From contig CALCFD010000012.1 of assembly GCA_937900695.1 (NCBI GenBank), positions 45,767-109,766 of the forward strand: DNA of 64,000 bases, read 5' to 3'. Shown one piece after another: positions 35,894-45,421 of this stretch. Numbering within the stretch: position 1 is the first letter of the stretch; every line of letters begins with the position of its first letter. Source of the DNA: an uncultured Eubacterium sp. (GTDB lineage: Bacteria; Bacillota; Clostridia; Peptostreptococcales; Anaerovoracaceae). The notes beneath the pieces are model-generated. The model was not told the DNA's origin and made no database searches. It saw only the letters and a list, made by a program, of their open reading frames with translations. The position numbers and the translations under genes are program-made.

Positions 35894-37048
35894 TTACAGA
35901 TTATCCTCGTCCTTAGGAATATTAATTGCGATACCATTTACGGTAACTTCACTATCAGCTGGTATCATTATATATTTTTTTCCATCAATTACTTTTGCTT
36001 CGATTCTATATGCATACTCAGGATCTGCAGTAATTTTAACTTCTGGTGTAACCATCTCAAATTTTTTTGGCTCCATAAGATTAGTTGGATTTAAGATGCC
36101 TGTCTCACCAAGCTGCTTGTGGCACTGATCATTAAAAGCAGTTATGACATCATCAGAGATGCCATTCCTCTGCAAGATGTCTGTGACGTCTTCTACATAA
36201 ATTTCTGGTAAGTCAGGCTCCTTGCTTTCCTTGTGAATGGCTATTTTTTCTCTTATGTCTTCGTGGACTGCTTGAACTATTTCTAGGCTACAGTTGTCCT
36301 GAAGAGTAAACTCAAGGCAATCGCTAAATGCTTCTTTTTGGGCTACAGCTGACATAGGGATATTTTCTGTATTGAAAATTCCTTCGATAAATTCGTGATG
36401 AATATCTGATGTGCTTCTGCTGTAATATAAAAGGTTATAGATATTTGTGCTTCTGTCATCAAATGCAGGGAACATAAATCCTAGCTCAGGAGAGCCTAAA
36501 AGATGGCCAGTTGAGGCGCCTCTAAATGCATGTTCAGATGATTCATATCTAAGTGCAGCTTTTGCGTCTTTTACAGGGCAAACACAACAGATGAAGTAGT
36601 CAAATACCTCACTTGATCCGTCATCAAAAAGCTCAGCATCGCTGCCTTTAAAAGGCACGTCGTAAGTGTCAGAAGCCAGCAAAATAACGTAGCTATGCTC
36701 ACCAAATTCAAGGGTTTCTATAATACGAGTATAAAGAAGTTCTCGTAAACCTTCGTCAGTAAGATGTGATTGCCTTAGGCCTTGAAGAAGTCTATGTTCA
36801 TCACTATTTTCTACTTGAGATGTTGTAAATTCAAGATCCATAAGGTTTCTGCCAAGATTACCGGAAAGAGATTTTTTTAGTATTTTATAATACATTTCTC
36901 TTTCGTCGATTTCCATAAGTCCAAGAGACATATCGATTCTTGTTACTATTTCTTTTGCGGCATTAACATAGCAACCGTATATGTGACTTATATTGTCGTC
37001 ATCTGGACGAAAACGTTTTCTAATTTCTTTTACTTCGTTTAAATTCAC
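35894..37048 (-). CDS. DUF4317 domain protein
   Basis: The 384-residue soluble protein matches DUF4317, common in Clostridia, beginning MNLNEVKEIRKRFRPDDDNISHIYGCYVN. No catalytic motif is evident and the function is unknown. The start is GTG at 37048, supported by AAAGGAGA 7 bases upstream. Its C-terminal region (VIDGKKYIMIPADSEVTVNG) is beta-rich. It is a single transcription unit next to a decayed reductase gene. Confidence 0.85.
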   Translation of the reverse strand: MNLNEVKEIRKRFRPDDDNISHIYGCYVNAAKEIVTRIDMSLGLMEIDEREMYYKILKKSLSGNLGRNLMDLEFTTSQVENSDEHRLLQGLRQSHLTDEGLRELLYTRIIETLEFGEHSYVILLASDTYDVPFKGSDAELFDDGSSEVFDYFICCVCPVKDAKAALRYESSEHAFRGASTGHLLGSPELGFMFPAFDDRSTNIYNLLYYSRSTSDIHHEFIEGIFNTENIPMSAVAQKEAFSDCLEFTLQDNCSLEIVQAVHEDIREKIAIHKESKEPDLPEIYVEDVTDILQRNGISDDVITAFNDQCHKQLGETGILNPTNLMEPKKFEMVTPEVKITADPEYAYRIEAKVIDGKKYIMIPADSEVTVNGIAINIPKDEDNL

Positions 37049-37101
37049 CGTGATTCTCCTTTGAAATTTTTCTAGTTTAAATTTTAGTAAGTATCGTTAA
37101 T

Positions 37102-37648
37102 TTATTTTATAGTATCATTTAAAATGCTATCCTCATGGGTGTCGATTATATCAAGCATTTCAGCACTGTGGCAAGTGATATCATTTATGCTAAACATCAA
37201 GTTACATAAAGCTTTTAAATAATCATAGCCTAGAGTATATTCGCCAATAGGTCCTCCTGCAGTAGTGATATATATAATCTTTTTAATATTTGTTAGTCCT
37301 TCAGGAAAACCTTGAGAAGTGTAATGAAAAGTTAATCCGTTTATTGTAACTGCTTCAAAATATATTTTGAGCATAGAAGGAAATGATAAATCCGCAAAAG
37401 GAGCAGCTATTGCAAGTATATCTGCTTCTTTAATGATGGGCGTATTTGAACATATCGTCTGAAAAATCATTGGCCAAAGATAAATTTTCACATTTTTCTA
37501 GAGATTCTTTATTAAGGGGTTGAATCATTTCTTTTTCAAGATTAACTTCTATAATCTTTCCAGATAGCTTATTTAAAAGATGTTTGCCAAAAAGTTTGTT
37601 ATTGAATTGGGACGCACGCAAGCGTTTATAAATAATATATTTTTCATA
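37102..37648 (-). pseudogene. FMN-dependent NAD(P)H oxidoreductase (azoreductase-like), frameshifted
   Basis: From ATG 37648, with GGAGA upstream, the frame encodes a flavodoxin-fold start MKNILFINALRASQ and continues for about 70 codons to a stop at 37430. The rest of the protein lies in another frame from about 37490: KEADILAIAAPFADLSFPSM, TINGLTFHYTSQG and IIYITTAGGPIGEYTLGYDY. These are hallmarks of NAD(P)H-dependent azoreductase/quinone reductases. A single shift near 37440 breaks the gene. A sequencing error is possible. Confidence 0.8.
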
Positions 37649-37713
37649 ATAATATCTCCATAGTTTTTTTATCGTATTATCATTTTATCATTTATTTTAT
37701 GTAAAATAAACAT

Positions 37714-37742
37714 TTCAAAATACAAGAGCTATATGCTATAAT
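37714..37742 (+). promoter_or_regulatory. Putative promoter before the immunity locus leader
   Basis: TTCAAA (37714-37719), a 17-base spacer and TATAAT (37737-37742) lie about 30 bases upstream of a short open frame and terminator. Confidence 0.5.
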
Positions 37743-37772
37743 ATAAAAAATTAGATTCCGTAAGGAGAAACT

Positions 37773-37913
37773 ATGAGAAGAAGGCATTATCAGACTTATA
37801 GAAATAAATACAAAATGACACGTTCAAATATGGATAAAAACTTTAATCAAAAGGTGATAAATTCACTATTGTTTTTTCGTGCCCTGCGTAAAGCTGTTAT
37901 GATAACAGTTTAG
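37773..37913 (+). CDS. Possible 46-residue basic leader peptide
   Basis: The frame begins at ATG 37773 with AAGGAG 5 bases upstream and encodes a strongly basic peptide starting MRRRHYQTYRNKYK. Its last codons form the left arm of a terminator stem that extends past its stop. It could be a real small protein, a leader controlling read-through into the immunity genes, or a chance frame in a small RNA. There is no recognisable domain. Confidence 0.35.
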   Translation: MRRRHYQTYRNKYKMTRSNMDKNFNQKVINSLLFFRALRKAVMITV

Positions 37914-37926
37914 CGTGGGGTTTTTT
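37882..37926 (+). terminator. Strong terminator ahead of the immunity genes
   Basis: The 17-base arms (37882-37898 and 37904-37920) pair with one mismatch and a few G-U pairs around a 5-base loop, followed by six T. It lies 41 bases upstream of the first immunity-type gene. Confidence 0.8.
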
Positions 37927-37966
37927 ATTTAGGTTATGAAAAATAGTAATCTTATGGAGGATAGAA

Positions 37967-38200
37967 ATGTATGGTGAAAAAATAATAAGTTTTGCTAGAG
38001 AGTATTACGATATATTATCTTTGATATTTGGTGTAATTATTTTGGTTGGAGCTATTTGCAATTGGAACTGGCTCTGTGATCCTACAGGAGCACCAGATTC
38101 TCAACGTTATGGGAGAGGTTCTCGTCGGATGATATTTTTTGCCTTGGGAGTTCTTTTAATTTTGGTGAGCATATGGGGATTTGTACTGAAATTAAAATAA
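37967..38200 (+). CDS. Small membrane protein, Imm17-like
   Basis: The 77-residue protein has two transmembrane helices (about 12-33 and 54-74) separated by a short loop NWNWLCDP then RYGRGSRR. The layout and the Trp-rich, Gly-Arg loop resemble the Imm17 family of two-helix immunity proteins found in polyimmunity loci. GGAGG precedes the start. It opens a run of nine same-strand genes. The family match is from memory of the pattern and should be treated as provisional. Confidence 0.6.
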   Translation: MYGEKIISFAREYYDILSLIFGVIILVGAICNWNWLCDPTGAPDSQRYGRGSRRMIFFALGVLLILVSIWGFVLKLK

Positions 38201-38226
38201 TTTGTGATAAAGGAGTGTGAAATTTT

Positions 38227-38742
38227 ATGGATATGATAAAAAGTTTTTTAGTTGCTCCAAGCGAAAATAGAGATGAATTTTGGGAAAATGATGAATTAAT
38301 ATGGATTGATTGGAGAGAGTACGAAGAATCAATTATCAAGTATTTTAATGAAAAACTTCCACCTGAAGATCAAATAAAGTTTGAATGTAAAGAAAGTGAA
38401 AAAGAAAGAGAAATAGATATTGTTCTTGAAAAGAATGGTGTGAAAATAGAGATACCTTATGCTGATGAATGTACAGATAGGGATACAACATTGAGAAGTA
38501 TTGAGAAATATATTGAGCCAAAGTATCAGATTCGCTGGTATATGGACTCACTTGGAAGCGATACTCTTGCTTTTTATATTGGATTAACTTTTGATTGGAA
38601 GCTGCTAGAAGAGGAAGTTGGAAAAGAAAAATTGGATTTCTATTTTAAGCCTATTGATGAAAAAAGCATAATGTTTGAGATGGACATAAAAGAAGTTTTT
38701 GACTTGATAGAAGAAAGAGAACAGAGGGGCGTAGAGTTATAG
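38227..38742 (+). CDS. Uncharacterised acidic protein in the immunity locus
   Basis: The 171-residue acidic soluble protein has no family that I recognise. It has many Glu/Asp and aromatic residues (DFYF, WDWK-like stretches), as is common in immunity proteins that neutralise basic toxins. AAAGGAG lies 10 bases upstream. A function in toxin immunity is inferred from its position between Imm17-like and zinc-ribbon genes. Confidence 0.6.
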   Translation: MDMIKSFLVAPSENRDEFWENDELIWIDWREYEESIIKYFNEKLPPEDQIKFECKESEKEREIDIVLEKNGVKIEIPYADECTDRDTTLRSIEKYIEPKYQIRWYMDSLGSDTLAFYIGLTFDWKLLEEEVGKEKLDFYFKPIDEKSIMFEMDIKEVFDLIEEREQRGVEL

Positions 38743-38765
38743 GGGATGTAAAGGAGCGGTATAGA

Positions 38766-39866
38766 ATGAATTTAAAATATAAATATCCAGAGTGTCAAAC
38801 TCCCTTAGGATTTGAAGGGCTTTGCTGGAAATGCAAGGCAAGGCATCATAGGGAAGAAGTGAATAATTGGACTTTAGATGAAATTGAAAAAAAGAAAAAA
38901 CAAGTTATAGAAAAACTTATAACTTTGGATGACGAATTTTATACTACAGAAGAGTGGGATATTTTTCATGATTTGATGACTATAGGAATAGATTGCAATG
39001 AGATTGCAACGACAGCATTTGAAAATGAAATTTTTTATCCAAGCGAACTGTATTACAATGCAAATGACGAAATAACAGATAAGCTGATTGAAAAACTTAT
39101 GGCATCAAAATCATCAGATGAGGGCAGTCTGCTTTTAGGCTGTGTAGCTATGGCAGGAGGTAAAAAAGCTCAAGCTGCTTTGTATGAATTAAAAATAAAT
39201 CCTAAGCCATGGAGAAAAAACCTTTATGTAGATTCAGATCTTTATGCTGAAGTAGGTGGATGGACCTTTGATACCGATAATAACTATATAAAACTTAATT
39301 ATGATAAGTGCTATTCTTTTGAGCTAGGAGATACAAAAGATGAAAAGAGTACATTTATTGCACGAAAAAGAGGGGAAAAATGCCCTTACTGTGGATGTGA
39401 AATGATAGACATTCTCGTGCTTGATGGAAATGACTGGCGATTTGATTTTCTTGGAATTGATGGAACTATTACGGCAAGCTGCTGCCCAAACTGTGTAACT
39501 TTAAGTGAAGGAATTTCAAATAGATTTACTCTTGATGGAAAAAGTGAGATTCTCAAATTTGATGGGATAGACGAGAACTACTTTAGAGATGAAGAGATAG
39601 AAGAAATGGTTAATAATCGGTTTGTGTTATCGGAAATAGAAAGATCAATATTTTATGGGGCCTTTTCCGATGATGTAAACACTATTGGAGGATATGCAAG
39701 CTGGGTGCAGGATTGGGAGTATAGACAGTGTCCTGAATGTGGAAAGAAAATGAAGTATCTTGCTCAAATACACTGGGATACTATTTTAGAATGTGCAGAG
39801 GGAACTTTGTATATAGAGATTTGTCCGGAATGTAAAATTATTACTATGTTTCATCAGCAAACATGA
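38766..39866 (+). CDS. Zinc-ribbon protein with DUF1963-like C-terminus
   Basis: The 366-residue protein begins with a zinc ribbon (CQTPLGFEGLCWKC), has a helical, HEAT-like middle region, a second Cys pair pattern (CPYCGCEM then CCPNC), and a C-terminal GGYASWVQDWEYRQCPECG segment. The last part recalls YwqG/DUF1963 proteins, which occur in immunity loci. AAAGGAG precedes the start. No enzymatic motif is visible. The domain resemblance is moderate. Confidence 0.6.
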   Translation: MNLKYKYPECQTPLGFEGLCWKCKARHHREEVNNWTLDEIEKKKKQVIEKLITLDDEFYTTEEWDIFHDLMTIGIDCNEIATTAFENEIFYPSELYYNANDEITDKLIEKLMASKSSDEGSLLLGCVAMAGGKKAQAALYELKINPKPWRKNLYVDSDLYAEVGGWTFDTDNNYIKLNYDKCYSFELGDTKDEKSTFIARKRGEKCPYCGCEMIDILVLDGNDWRFDFLGIDGTITASCCPNCVTLSEGISNRFTLDGKSEILKFDGIDENYFRDEEIEEMVNNRFVLSEIERSIFYGAFSDDVNTIGGYASWVQDWEYRQCPECGKKMKYLAQIHWDTILECAEGTLYIEICPECKIITMFHQQT

Positions 39867-39901
39867 TTTTTATATTGAATTAAGAAAGTGAGGAAGTGAA
39901 T

Positions 39902-42900
39902 ATGGATATTTTAAAACAGTGCCAAAAATGGAATGAAAACAACCAATACCAAAAACTAATTGAAACTATAGAAAATATACCTGTTAATGAGCATACTGCA
40001 GAGATTGATAGTGAACTGGCTAAAGCTTACATTGCCATTGCAGATGCATCAGAAAAAGAACTGTACATAAGGGCAATAGAGCTTTTAAAACCTTATGAAG
40101 AACAAATGCATGATGATCATTGTTGGAACTATCGACTTGCTTGTGCATATTATTATTTAGAGGAATGGTCTTTAGCTTTAAAATATTTTAAAAATGCACT
40201 GAAAGCTCGACCAGGTGATGAAGATACTCAGGAAAACATAAATGAGTGTATTGGCCACTTGTCTCTTCCAATATTTAAGAAAAATTTTAGAGAGAGGGTA
40301 AAAGAAACTTGGGAGACTTTTGCTGAAATAGAAGGAGAACTCCGTCAAATGATGGACGATGACAACAGAGAACTCTTTGGAGAAAAAATAATTGAAAAAT
40401 GCGGAAATGCACTGGATATTGCATTAGGAGATAGTTCATTTGAGATTGGCTTTAACGGAGAAAAGTATGAATTAATTTTAAGTCCCGATGGATTAAGATC
40501 CAGGTTGTTTCCATTAGTTTATCTACAAAAGGAAGCACCAAAGGAAATACTTGAAAATTGGAATATTCTAGTAGGTCGTCAACCGTCTGCAGGCTTTGAA
40601 TTACGATCAGATGATATTAACGTTACTGCAGATGATGTACAGGTTTGGGTAGAAAAAACAGAGGATCAGCAAGTTAATTTGAACTTGTACTGTGAAAAGC
40701 TTAAATATCTTCTAACAGAAGATGAGGACAGACTTTGGTGGACCCTTTCAATGTTGGTAGATCAAACTATAGGTGAAGTTTCTGCAATTGGACTTATAGC
40801 AGAGTTTGATGTTTCTGCAGAGCCTAAAAAAGGTCCGTCTACACTTCTTAGTAAATTAGCCGAAGCTTTACAAGAGATGGGACTTACCCTTTGGAAAGAT
40901 GGCAGTGACTATTTAGAAAATAGCTATATAGCTTATGAATTTGAGCCGTTAGAAGATAAAGATGCCGATTGGAGACTAGATGTATATATTGGAGCTAGTC
41001 GTCTTCCAATATTAATTAACCAATACTTATCTGATGAAACTGATACGGTAGATGAATACTATCAGCAAGGAATAGTAGCAGGATTCTTTATATATCCTGT
41101 GGATGCTATAGAAGGTGAAGATAAAGGTAATAGCATTTTAGATTTTAGAGATGCGTTAGAAGAAGCAATATTAGAAAAAGCAGGAGATAAATCTGTTACT
41201 TTCCTAGGTGGAGCAACAGGGTTATATTATGGATACTTAGATTTTATCGCTTGGGATTTACCGGAAGTTTTGGAAGCAGCAGAAGAATTTTTCGAAGAAA
41301 AAAACTTGCCACACGCACATTTTCATAACTTTCATAGAGATGCAGCAACTGTTTGTATATGGAAGCAAGAACCAGAGGTGGAGCTAGACCCAGAAACAGG
41401 TTCGTTGCTTTCAGCAGAGTACATCAAGACTCTTGAAGACTTAGATGATGGTATCTCAGGATATTTTGGACAAATGGTTTCGTGGCTAGATAACTTTATT
41501 GATGAGGGTGTAGAAGCAGGAAGATTTACATATAAGCAGGCACAAAAGGACCTTCAGATTGCTTTGTGGTATTCATTTGCCTATAACAATTTAGATGAGT
41601 ATCGTTTCTATTATAGGGCGGCGCAATGGCTAAAGCATTCGGAGCAAAATGCTGCGGGTTGCGCTACATGGTATTACCGCTACTCTGTTGCGTTGATGTT
41701 TTGCGGTAGATTAAAAGAAGCACTTGAATATGCGGAAAAAGGTGCTAAAGAAGAACCAACATATCCATGGGTATGGCTACAAGTAGGTAAATTGCGTAGT
41801 CACTTTGGCGATAAAAATGGAGCATTTGAAGCAGTTTCTCAAGGCCTTACTCTGGTGCCAGGTGATTATGAATTTTTGACTTTAGAAAATGAAATCAAAC
41901 AAGGAGCAACAATAGAACAGATGGAATACCACTGGATTAATCCAGATGCTGATCAAACGTTGCAACAAGGATTAGATGAAGATGCTGATAGCAAACAGCG
42001 TGCAATATCTTGTATAACTATAAATGAAAAAGGGCTAGATCGCTTTGAAGATATCTTTGGAATAAAGCCACAGCAGGACGAAGAAAAAGGGCCATTCTTG
42101 CAGGTATCATATGAAGTAAATGAACATACTTTTGACTTGGTATTCCAAATGAATGAAGCAGGTCTTTCTAAATTGGATACTGTTTGGCTAGAAGATCTTA
42201 AGGAGTTGATGGATAGTGGTAAATGGCTAAATGGCTCTTACCCAGATGGTAGAGAAGCAAAGTTAGATGCAGTTATAGTGGAGCTAAACTATAACATTGG
42301 TTTGTTTTATAAACTAATAGACGAGGATATATTTTTTCAAATATTTTTAAATCCTGATGGTTCAGAAAAGGAAGATGCTTTTTGGTCATCTGAGGGAGTA
42401 GGCAAAGCAGAGCTTTATACAGAAGAAGAGATGGAAGTTGTAGAAGAACATATTCAAAAATATTTTGGAAAATTTGACAATGTTTTTCATGAAATAGTAT
42501 CTCCTGATATTCATGTAGATATTTGCGTGGTGCCACCATCTGAGAATAGAGATTACTATACTTTTGTGACTATGGGAATGGGAGCTCATCAGATGAATGT
42601 ACCAGAGGAGTTAGGCGAATACAATTTAGAGCGTGCAGAGCTTGCTATTGCAGTGCCGGATCATTGGAAGATAGATGATGAGTTTATGAAAGATGAACGT
42701 TGGTACTGGCCGATACGCTTATTGAAGAGTTTAGCTAGATTGCCTATCGAATGTGATACATGGCTTGGTAATGGCCATACGATTGACAATGGAGATCCTT
42801 TTGCAAAGAATACTAAGTTGTGTGGCTCCATGTTGATAAGCCCACAAGGAACAGATGAAGGAAGTGATATTTGCATGTTACCTAGTGGAGAAGAAGTTAA

Positions 42901-43078
42901 TTTTTATCAAATAATTCCACTTTATAAAGGAGAACTTGATTATAAACTAGAGCATGGGGTAGATGAACTTCTTGAAAAAATGGCTAATACTAGTTTTGTG
43001 TTAAATACAGACCGTAAAAATGCCATTACTCATCAGAGTAGCAAAGAAAGCAAAAGTGGTACTTGGAGACTGCAATAA
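39902..43078 (+). CDS. Large TPR protein with C-terminal SUFU (suppressor of fused) domain
   Basis: The 1058-residue protein starts with TPR-like repeats (about 1-115). Two or more acidic immunity-type modules follow (about 120-520), then a second TPR block (about 560-660, KEALEYAEKGAKEEPTYPWV), another acidic module (about 695-835) and a SUFU domain (about 840-1030, with DICVVPPSENRDYYTFVTMG). SUFU-like domains serve as immunity modules in bacterial polymorphic-toxin systems. The chain therefore looks like several immunity modules joined together. The ATG at 39902 follows GAGGA. It is by far the largest gene in the locus. Confidence 0.75.
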   Translation: MDILKQCQKWNENNQYQKLIETIENIPVNEHTAEIDSELAKAYIAIADASEKELYIRAIELLKPYEEQMHDDHCWNYRLACAYYYLEEWSLALKYFKNALKARPGDEDTQENINECIGHLSLPIFKKNFRERVKETWETFAEIEGELRQMMDDDNRELFGEKIIEKCGNALDIALGDSSFEIGFNGEKYELILSPDGLRSRLFPLVYLQKEAPKEILENWNILVGRQPSAGFELRSDDINVTADDVQVWVEKTEDQQVNLNLYCEKLKYLLTEDEDRLWWTLSMLVDQTIGEVSAIGLIAEFDVSAEPKKGPSTLLSKLAEALQEMGLTLWKDGSDYLENSYIAYEFEPLEDKDADWRLDVYIGASRLPILINQYLSDETDTVDEYYQQGIVAGFFIYPVDAIEGEDKGNSILDFRDALEEAILEKAGDKSVTFLGGATGLYYGYLDFIAWDLPEVLEAAEEFFEEKNLPHAHFHNFHRDAATVCIWKQEPEVELDPETGSLLSAEYIKTLEDLDDGISGYFGQMVSWLDNFIDEGVEAGRFTYKQAQKDLQIALWYSFAYNNLDEYRFYYRAAQWLKHSEQNAAGCATWYYRYSVALMFCGRLKEALEYAEKGAKEEPTYPWVWLQVGKLRSHFGDKNGAFEAVSQGLTLVPGDYEFLTLENEIKQGATIEQMEYHWINPDADQTLQQGLDEDADSKQRAISCITINEKGLDRFEDIFGIKPQQDEEKGPFLQVSYEVNEHTFDLVFQMNEAGLSKLDTVWLEDLKELMDSGKWLNGSYPDGREAKLDAVIVELNYNIGLFYKLIDEDIFFQIFLNPDGSEKEDAFWSSEGVGKAELYTEEEMEVVEEHIQKYFGKFDNVFHEIVSPDIHVDICVVPPSENRDYYTFVTMGMGAHQMNVPEELGEYNLERAELAIAVPDHWKIDDEFMKDERWYWPIRLLKSLARLPIECDTWLGNGHTIDNGDPFAKNTKLCGSMLISPQGTDEGSDICMLPSGEEVNFYQIIPLYKGELDYKLEHGVDELLEKMANTSFVLNTDRKNAITHQSSKESKSGTWRLQ

Positions 43079-43098
43079 GCAATAGGAGGAGACTGCAA

Positions 43099-43905
43099 AT
43101 GATAACTATTGACGAAATATTAAAAGATGATTTTGATGGCGAGATGAATACTGCAAAGGCTATAATGGAGTATCTTGGGTGTGAATGTACTTATTTCCCA
43201 TCCATGTCAGATGACGATCCTATAACATCTGCATATAGCTATGCTATGAGAAATAGCAGTGAAAAGGGATATATCCCAATGCTGATTAAGCCGGATGAAA
43301 CTTTGTTTGAATGTCTTGTAATGAACTCAGACCCCAAAAATGATGCCGACTATTATGAATTTAATCAAAATACTGTAGAAAAATATAGAAAAGAAATACT
43401 TTCTGTATCACTAAAAGATGGAGAGGAAGTTTTGGGCAGATATATTGATGTGCGTAAGTCAGAAGCTGAGGATGATGAGTTTGAATGGCAAGAAATAATT
43501 GGAAGCTTGGAAGGCGGTTATGATAATTGTCGTTTTTCATCATATTGGAATTCACAAACTCATATGACACATCCTGTTATTTTAGCAAAAATACCTGTGA
43601 AAAATCCATGGGAAGTATTTGCATACCTACCTTTTGGAAATTGGAATGACTGTCCTGATACAGAGGATCTTATGGCAGTAGCAAAATACTGGTTTGAAAA
43701 GCATGGTGCTATTCCAGTAGCAATGACCCATGACGAACTTGAATTTATTTTACCAGCACCTGTAAGCAAAGAAGATGCAATGGAGCTTGCAACAGAGCAA
43801 TATGGATTTTGCTCCGATATTGTAGATCAGGAAGAAGATCCTACTATTGGTAATTTGGCAGATACACTTTGGCAGTCAACAGTTTGGTATTTTTGGTGGG
43901 ACTGA
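43099..43905 (+). CDS. DUF4253 domain protein
   Basis: The 268-residue protein carries a C-terminal DUF4253 domain: GGYDNCRFSSYWNSQTHM, KNPWEVFAYLPFGNWNDCP and HDELEFILPAPVSKEDAMEL. The family is listed among predicted immunity proteins. The ATG at 43099 has AGGAGG upstream, while the earlier ATG at 43063 lies inside the preceding gene. Its N-terminal MITIDEILKDDFD resembles the start of the next protein, suggesting a shared N-terminal module. Spacing to the next gene is 15 bases. Confidence 0.8.
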   Translation: MITIDEILKDDFDGEMNTAKAIMEYLGCECTYFPSMSDDDPITSAYSYAMRNSSEKGYIPMLIKPDETLFECLVMNSDPKNDADYYEFNQNTVEKYRKEILSVSLKDGEEVLGRYIDVRKSEAEDDEFEWQEIIGSLEGGYDNCRFSSYWNSQTHMTHPVILAKIPVKNPWEVFAYLPFGNWNDCPDTEDLMAVAKYWFEKHGAIPVAMTHDELEFILPAPVSKEDAMELATEQYGFCSDIVDQEEDPTIGNLADTLWQSTVWYFWWD

Positions 43906-43920
43906 TTAGGAGGAAATGAA

Positions 43921-44502
43921 ATGCTAAGTATTGATGAAATCTTAAATGAGGATTTTGACTGGTCTGATATAGAGATTGATGAAGATGAGTTTGATGAACT
44001 TGAAACAGCTTTAATCATAGATTATCTAAAGAAAAACACTCCAAAAGAAAGACAACTTTTGGCAATAGATTGGAACTTTGATAATTCTAAGGAAGTAATC
44101 AAATGGATAGCAGAACAAGAGGATACTGATAAGGGAACAGCTTTGTTTTTGTATTGGTATATGAATCCACAGTTTTTTAAAAGATTTAAATCAAGAGAAG
44201 AATGTGAGAAAGATGCTTCTTGGGCATTAGAGGATTTTGATATTGTTGAAATTCTTGAGAAAAACTATATTGCAGGGTTTTATAAAAATCAAAAGTATGC
44301 CTTTAATCCTAAATGTGATATATATAATGGTGGATATGATTGGACGAAAGAAGTTGATGAGAATGAAATGAAAAGAGCAATCCCTGAAGTAATGTATATA
44401 GCTATAGAGGGAGAAGTTTTAGCAAGTCCCAATTGGGCGGAAGGAATACCAAGTGATATTTCAGATATTATGGACAAACTGTGCGATGTTGTTAGTGAGT
44501 AA
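43921..44502 (+). CDS. DUF4274 domain protein
   Basis: The 193-residue acidic protein has the DUF4274 core PKERQLLAIDWNFDNSKEVI then WIAEQEDTDKGTALFLYWYM. The family occurs in polyimmunity loci. TAGGAGG is immediately upstream. The first residues (MLSIDEILNEDFDW) parallel those of the DUF4253 protein before it. Confidence 0.78.
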   Translation: MLSIDEILNEDFDWSDIEIDEDEFDELETALIIDYLKKNTPKERQLLAIDWNFDNSKEVIKWIAEQEDTDKGTALFLYWYMNPQFFKRFKSREECEKDASWALEDFDIVEILEKNYIAGFYKNQKYAFNPKCDIYNGGYDWTKEVDENEMKRAIPEVMYIAIEGEVLASPNWAEGIPSDISDIMDKLCDVVSE

Positions 44503-44520
44503 GGTGCAGGTGGTATATTT

Positions 44521-45384
44521 ATGAATAAATATCAAAAGGAATATATAGAATTAAAGAAACAATATGAAGAATCTGATGGCAATCCAGATAATATAATTGC
44601 ATTGTATGCATTAAAAGAACAGTTGGAACAAACTGAAGATAGACAAGCTAAAGAGGTTTTAGTTTATGTATATGATTTTTTGAACTATAAAAAATCTGCA
44701 TTTGAAATGTTTTCTATTATTGGAGATTTTTCAGATATAAAAGTTAAGAAACGATTAGCAAAAATGAAAACTTATGCAGATAATTGGGGAAATAGCTTTG
44801 CTATACCAAAGCCTAAAACTTCAGATGATATTACAAAGGAAAAAGAAAGAATGAAGAATTTGGGAATTCCAGAGTTTAAATATCATCCAAATCCTTTAGC
44901 AACCGGTGCATTTGAGCAATGTAAGGAAGGTGTAATTTGCGATTGCTGTGGTAAAACTACTAACATATATTATGAAGCACCTTTTTATACGGTTGATGAT
45001 ATTGATTATCTTTGTCCTAATTGTATTGCTAGTGGTGATGCTGCAAAAAAATTTGATGGAACTTTTCAAGACGATTACTCTGTTGATGATGGAGTAGAGG
45101 ATATTGACAAATTGGATGAGTTAATTCATAGAACTCCAGGCTACTGTGGCTGGCAACAAGAGTACTGGAGAGCACATTGTGGTGATTATTGTGCTTTTAT
45201 TGGATATGTAGGTGCAGCAGAACTAAAAGCTTTAGGAGTAATGGAAGAAGTTTTAGATGATTCATTATGGGATGAAGAGCAAAAAGAGTTAATTAGAAAC
45301 TCTGTAAACGGCGGTAGCTTTCAGTGTTACTTATTTCAATGCCTACATTGTGGAAAACATATGCTTTGGATGGATGTAGATTAA
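44521..45384 (+). CDS. CbrC/UPF0167-family protein
   Basis: The C-terminal 190 residues or so of this 287-residue protein match the CbrC family: FKYHPNPLATGAFEQC, then CDCCGKTTNIYYEAPFY, LCPNCIASGDAAKKFDGTF and HRTPGYCGWQQEYWRAHCGD. CbrC affects colicin E2 sensitivity in E. coli, and the family is common in immunity arrays. Two CxxC pairs suggest zinc binding. A helical N-terminal 95 residues precede the domain. Confidence 0.82.
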   Translation: MNKYQKEYIELKKQYEESDGNPDNIIALYALKEQLEQTEDRQAKEVLVYVYDFLNYKKSAFEMFSIIGDFSDIKVKKRLAKMKTYADNWGNSFAIPKPKTSDDITKEKERMKNLGIPEFKYHPNPLATGAFEQCKEGVICDCCGKTTNIYYEAPFYTVDDIDYLCPNCIASGDAAKKFDGTFQDDYSVDDGVEDIDKLDELIHRTPGYCGWQQEYWRAHCGDYCAFIGYVGAAELKALGVMEEVLDDSLWDEEQKELIRNSVNGGSFQCYLFQCLHCGKHMLWMDVD

Positions 45385-45421
45385 GAAAAATTTATTGAAT
45401 AATGAAATAGGAGGTCGGTTT

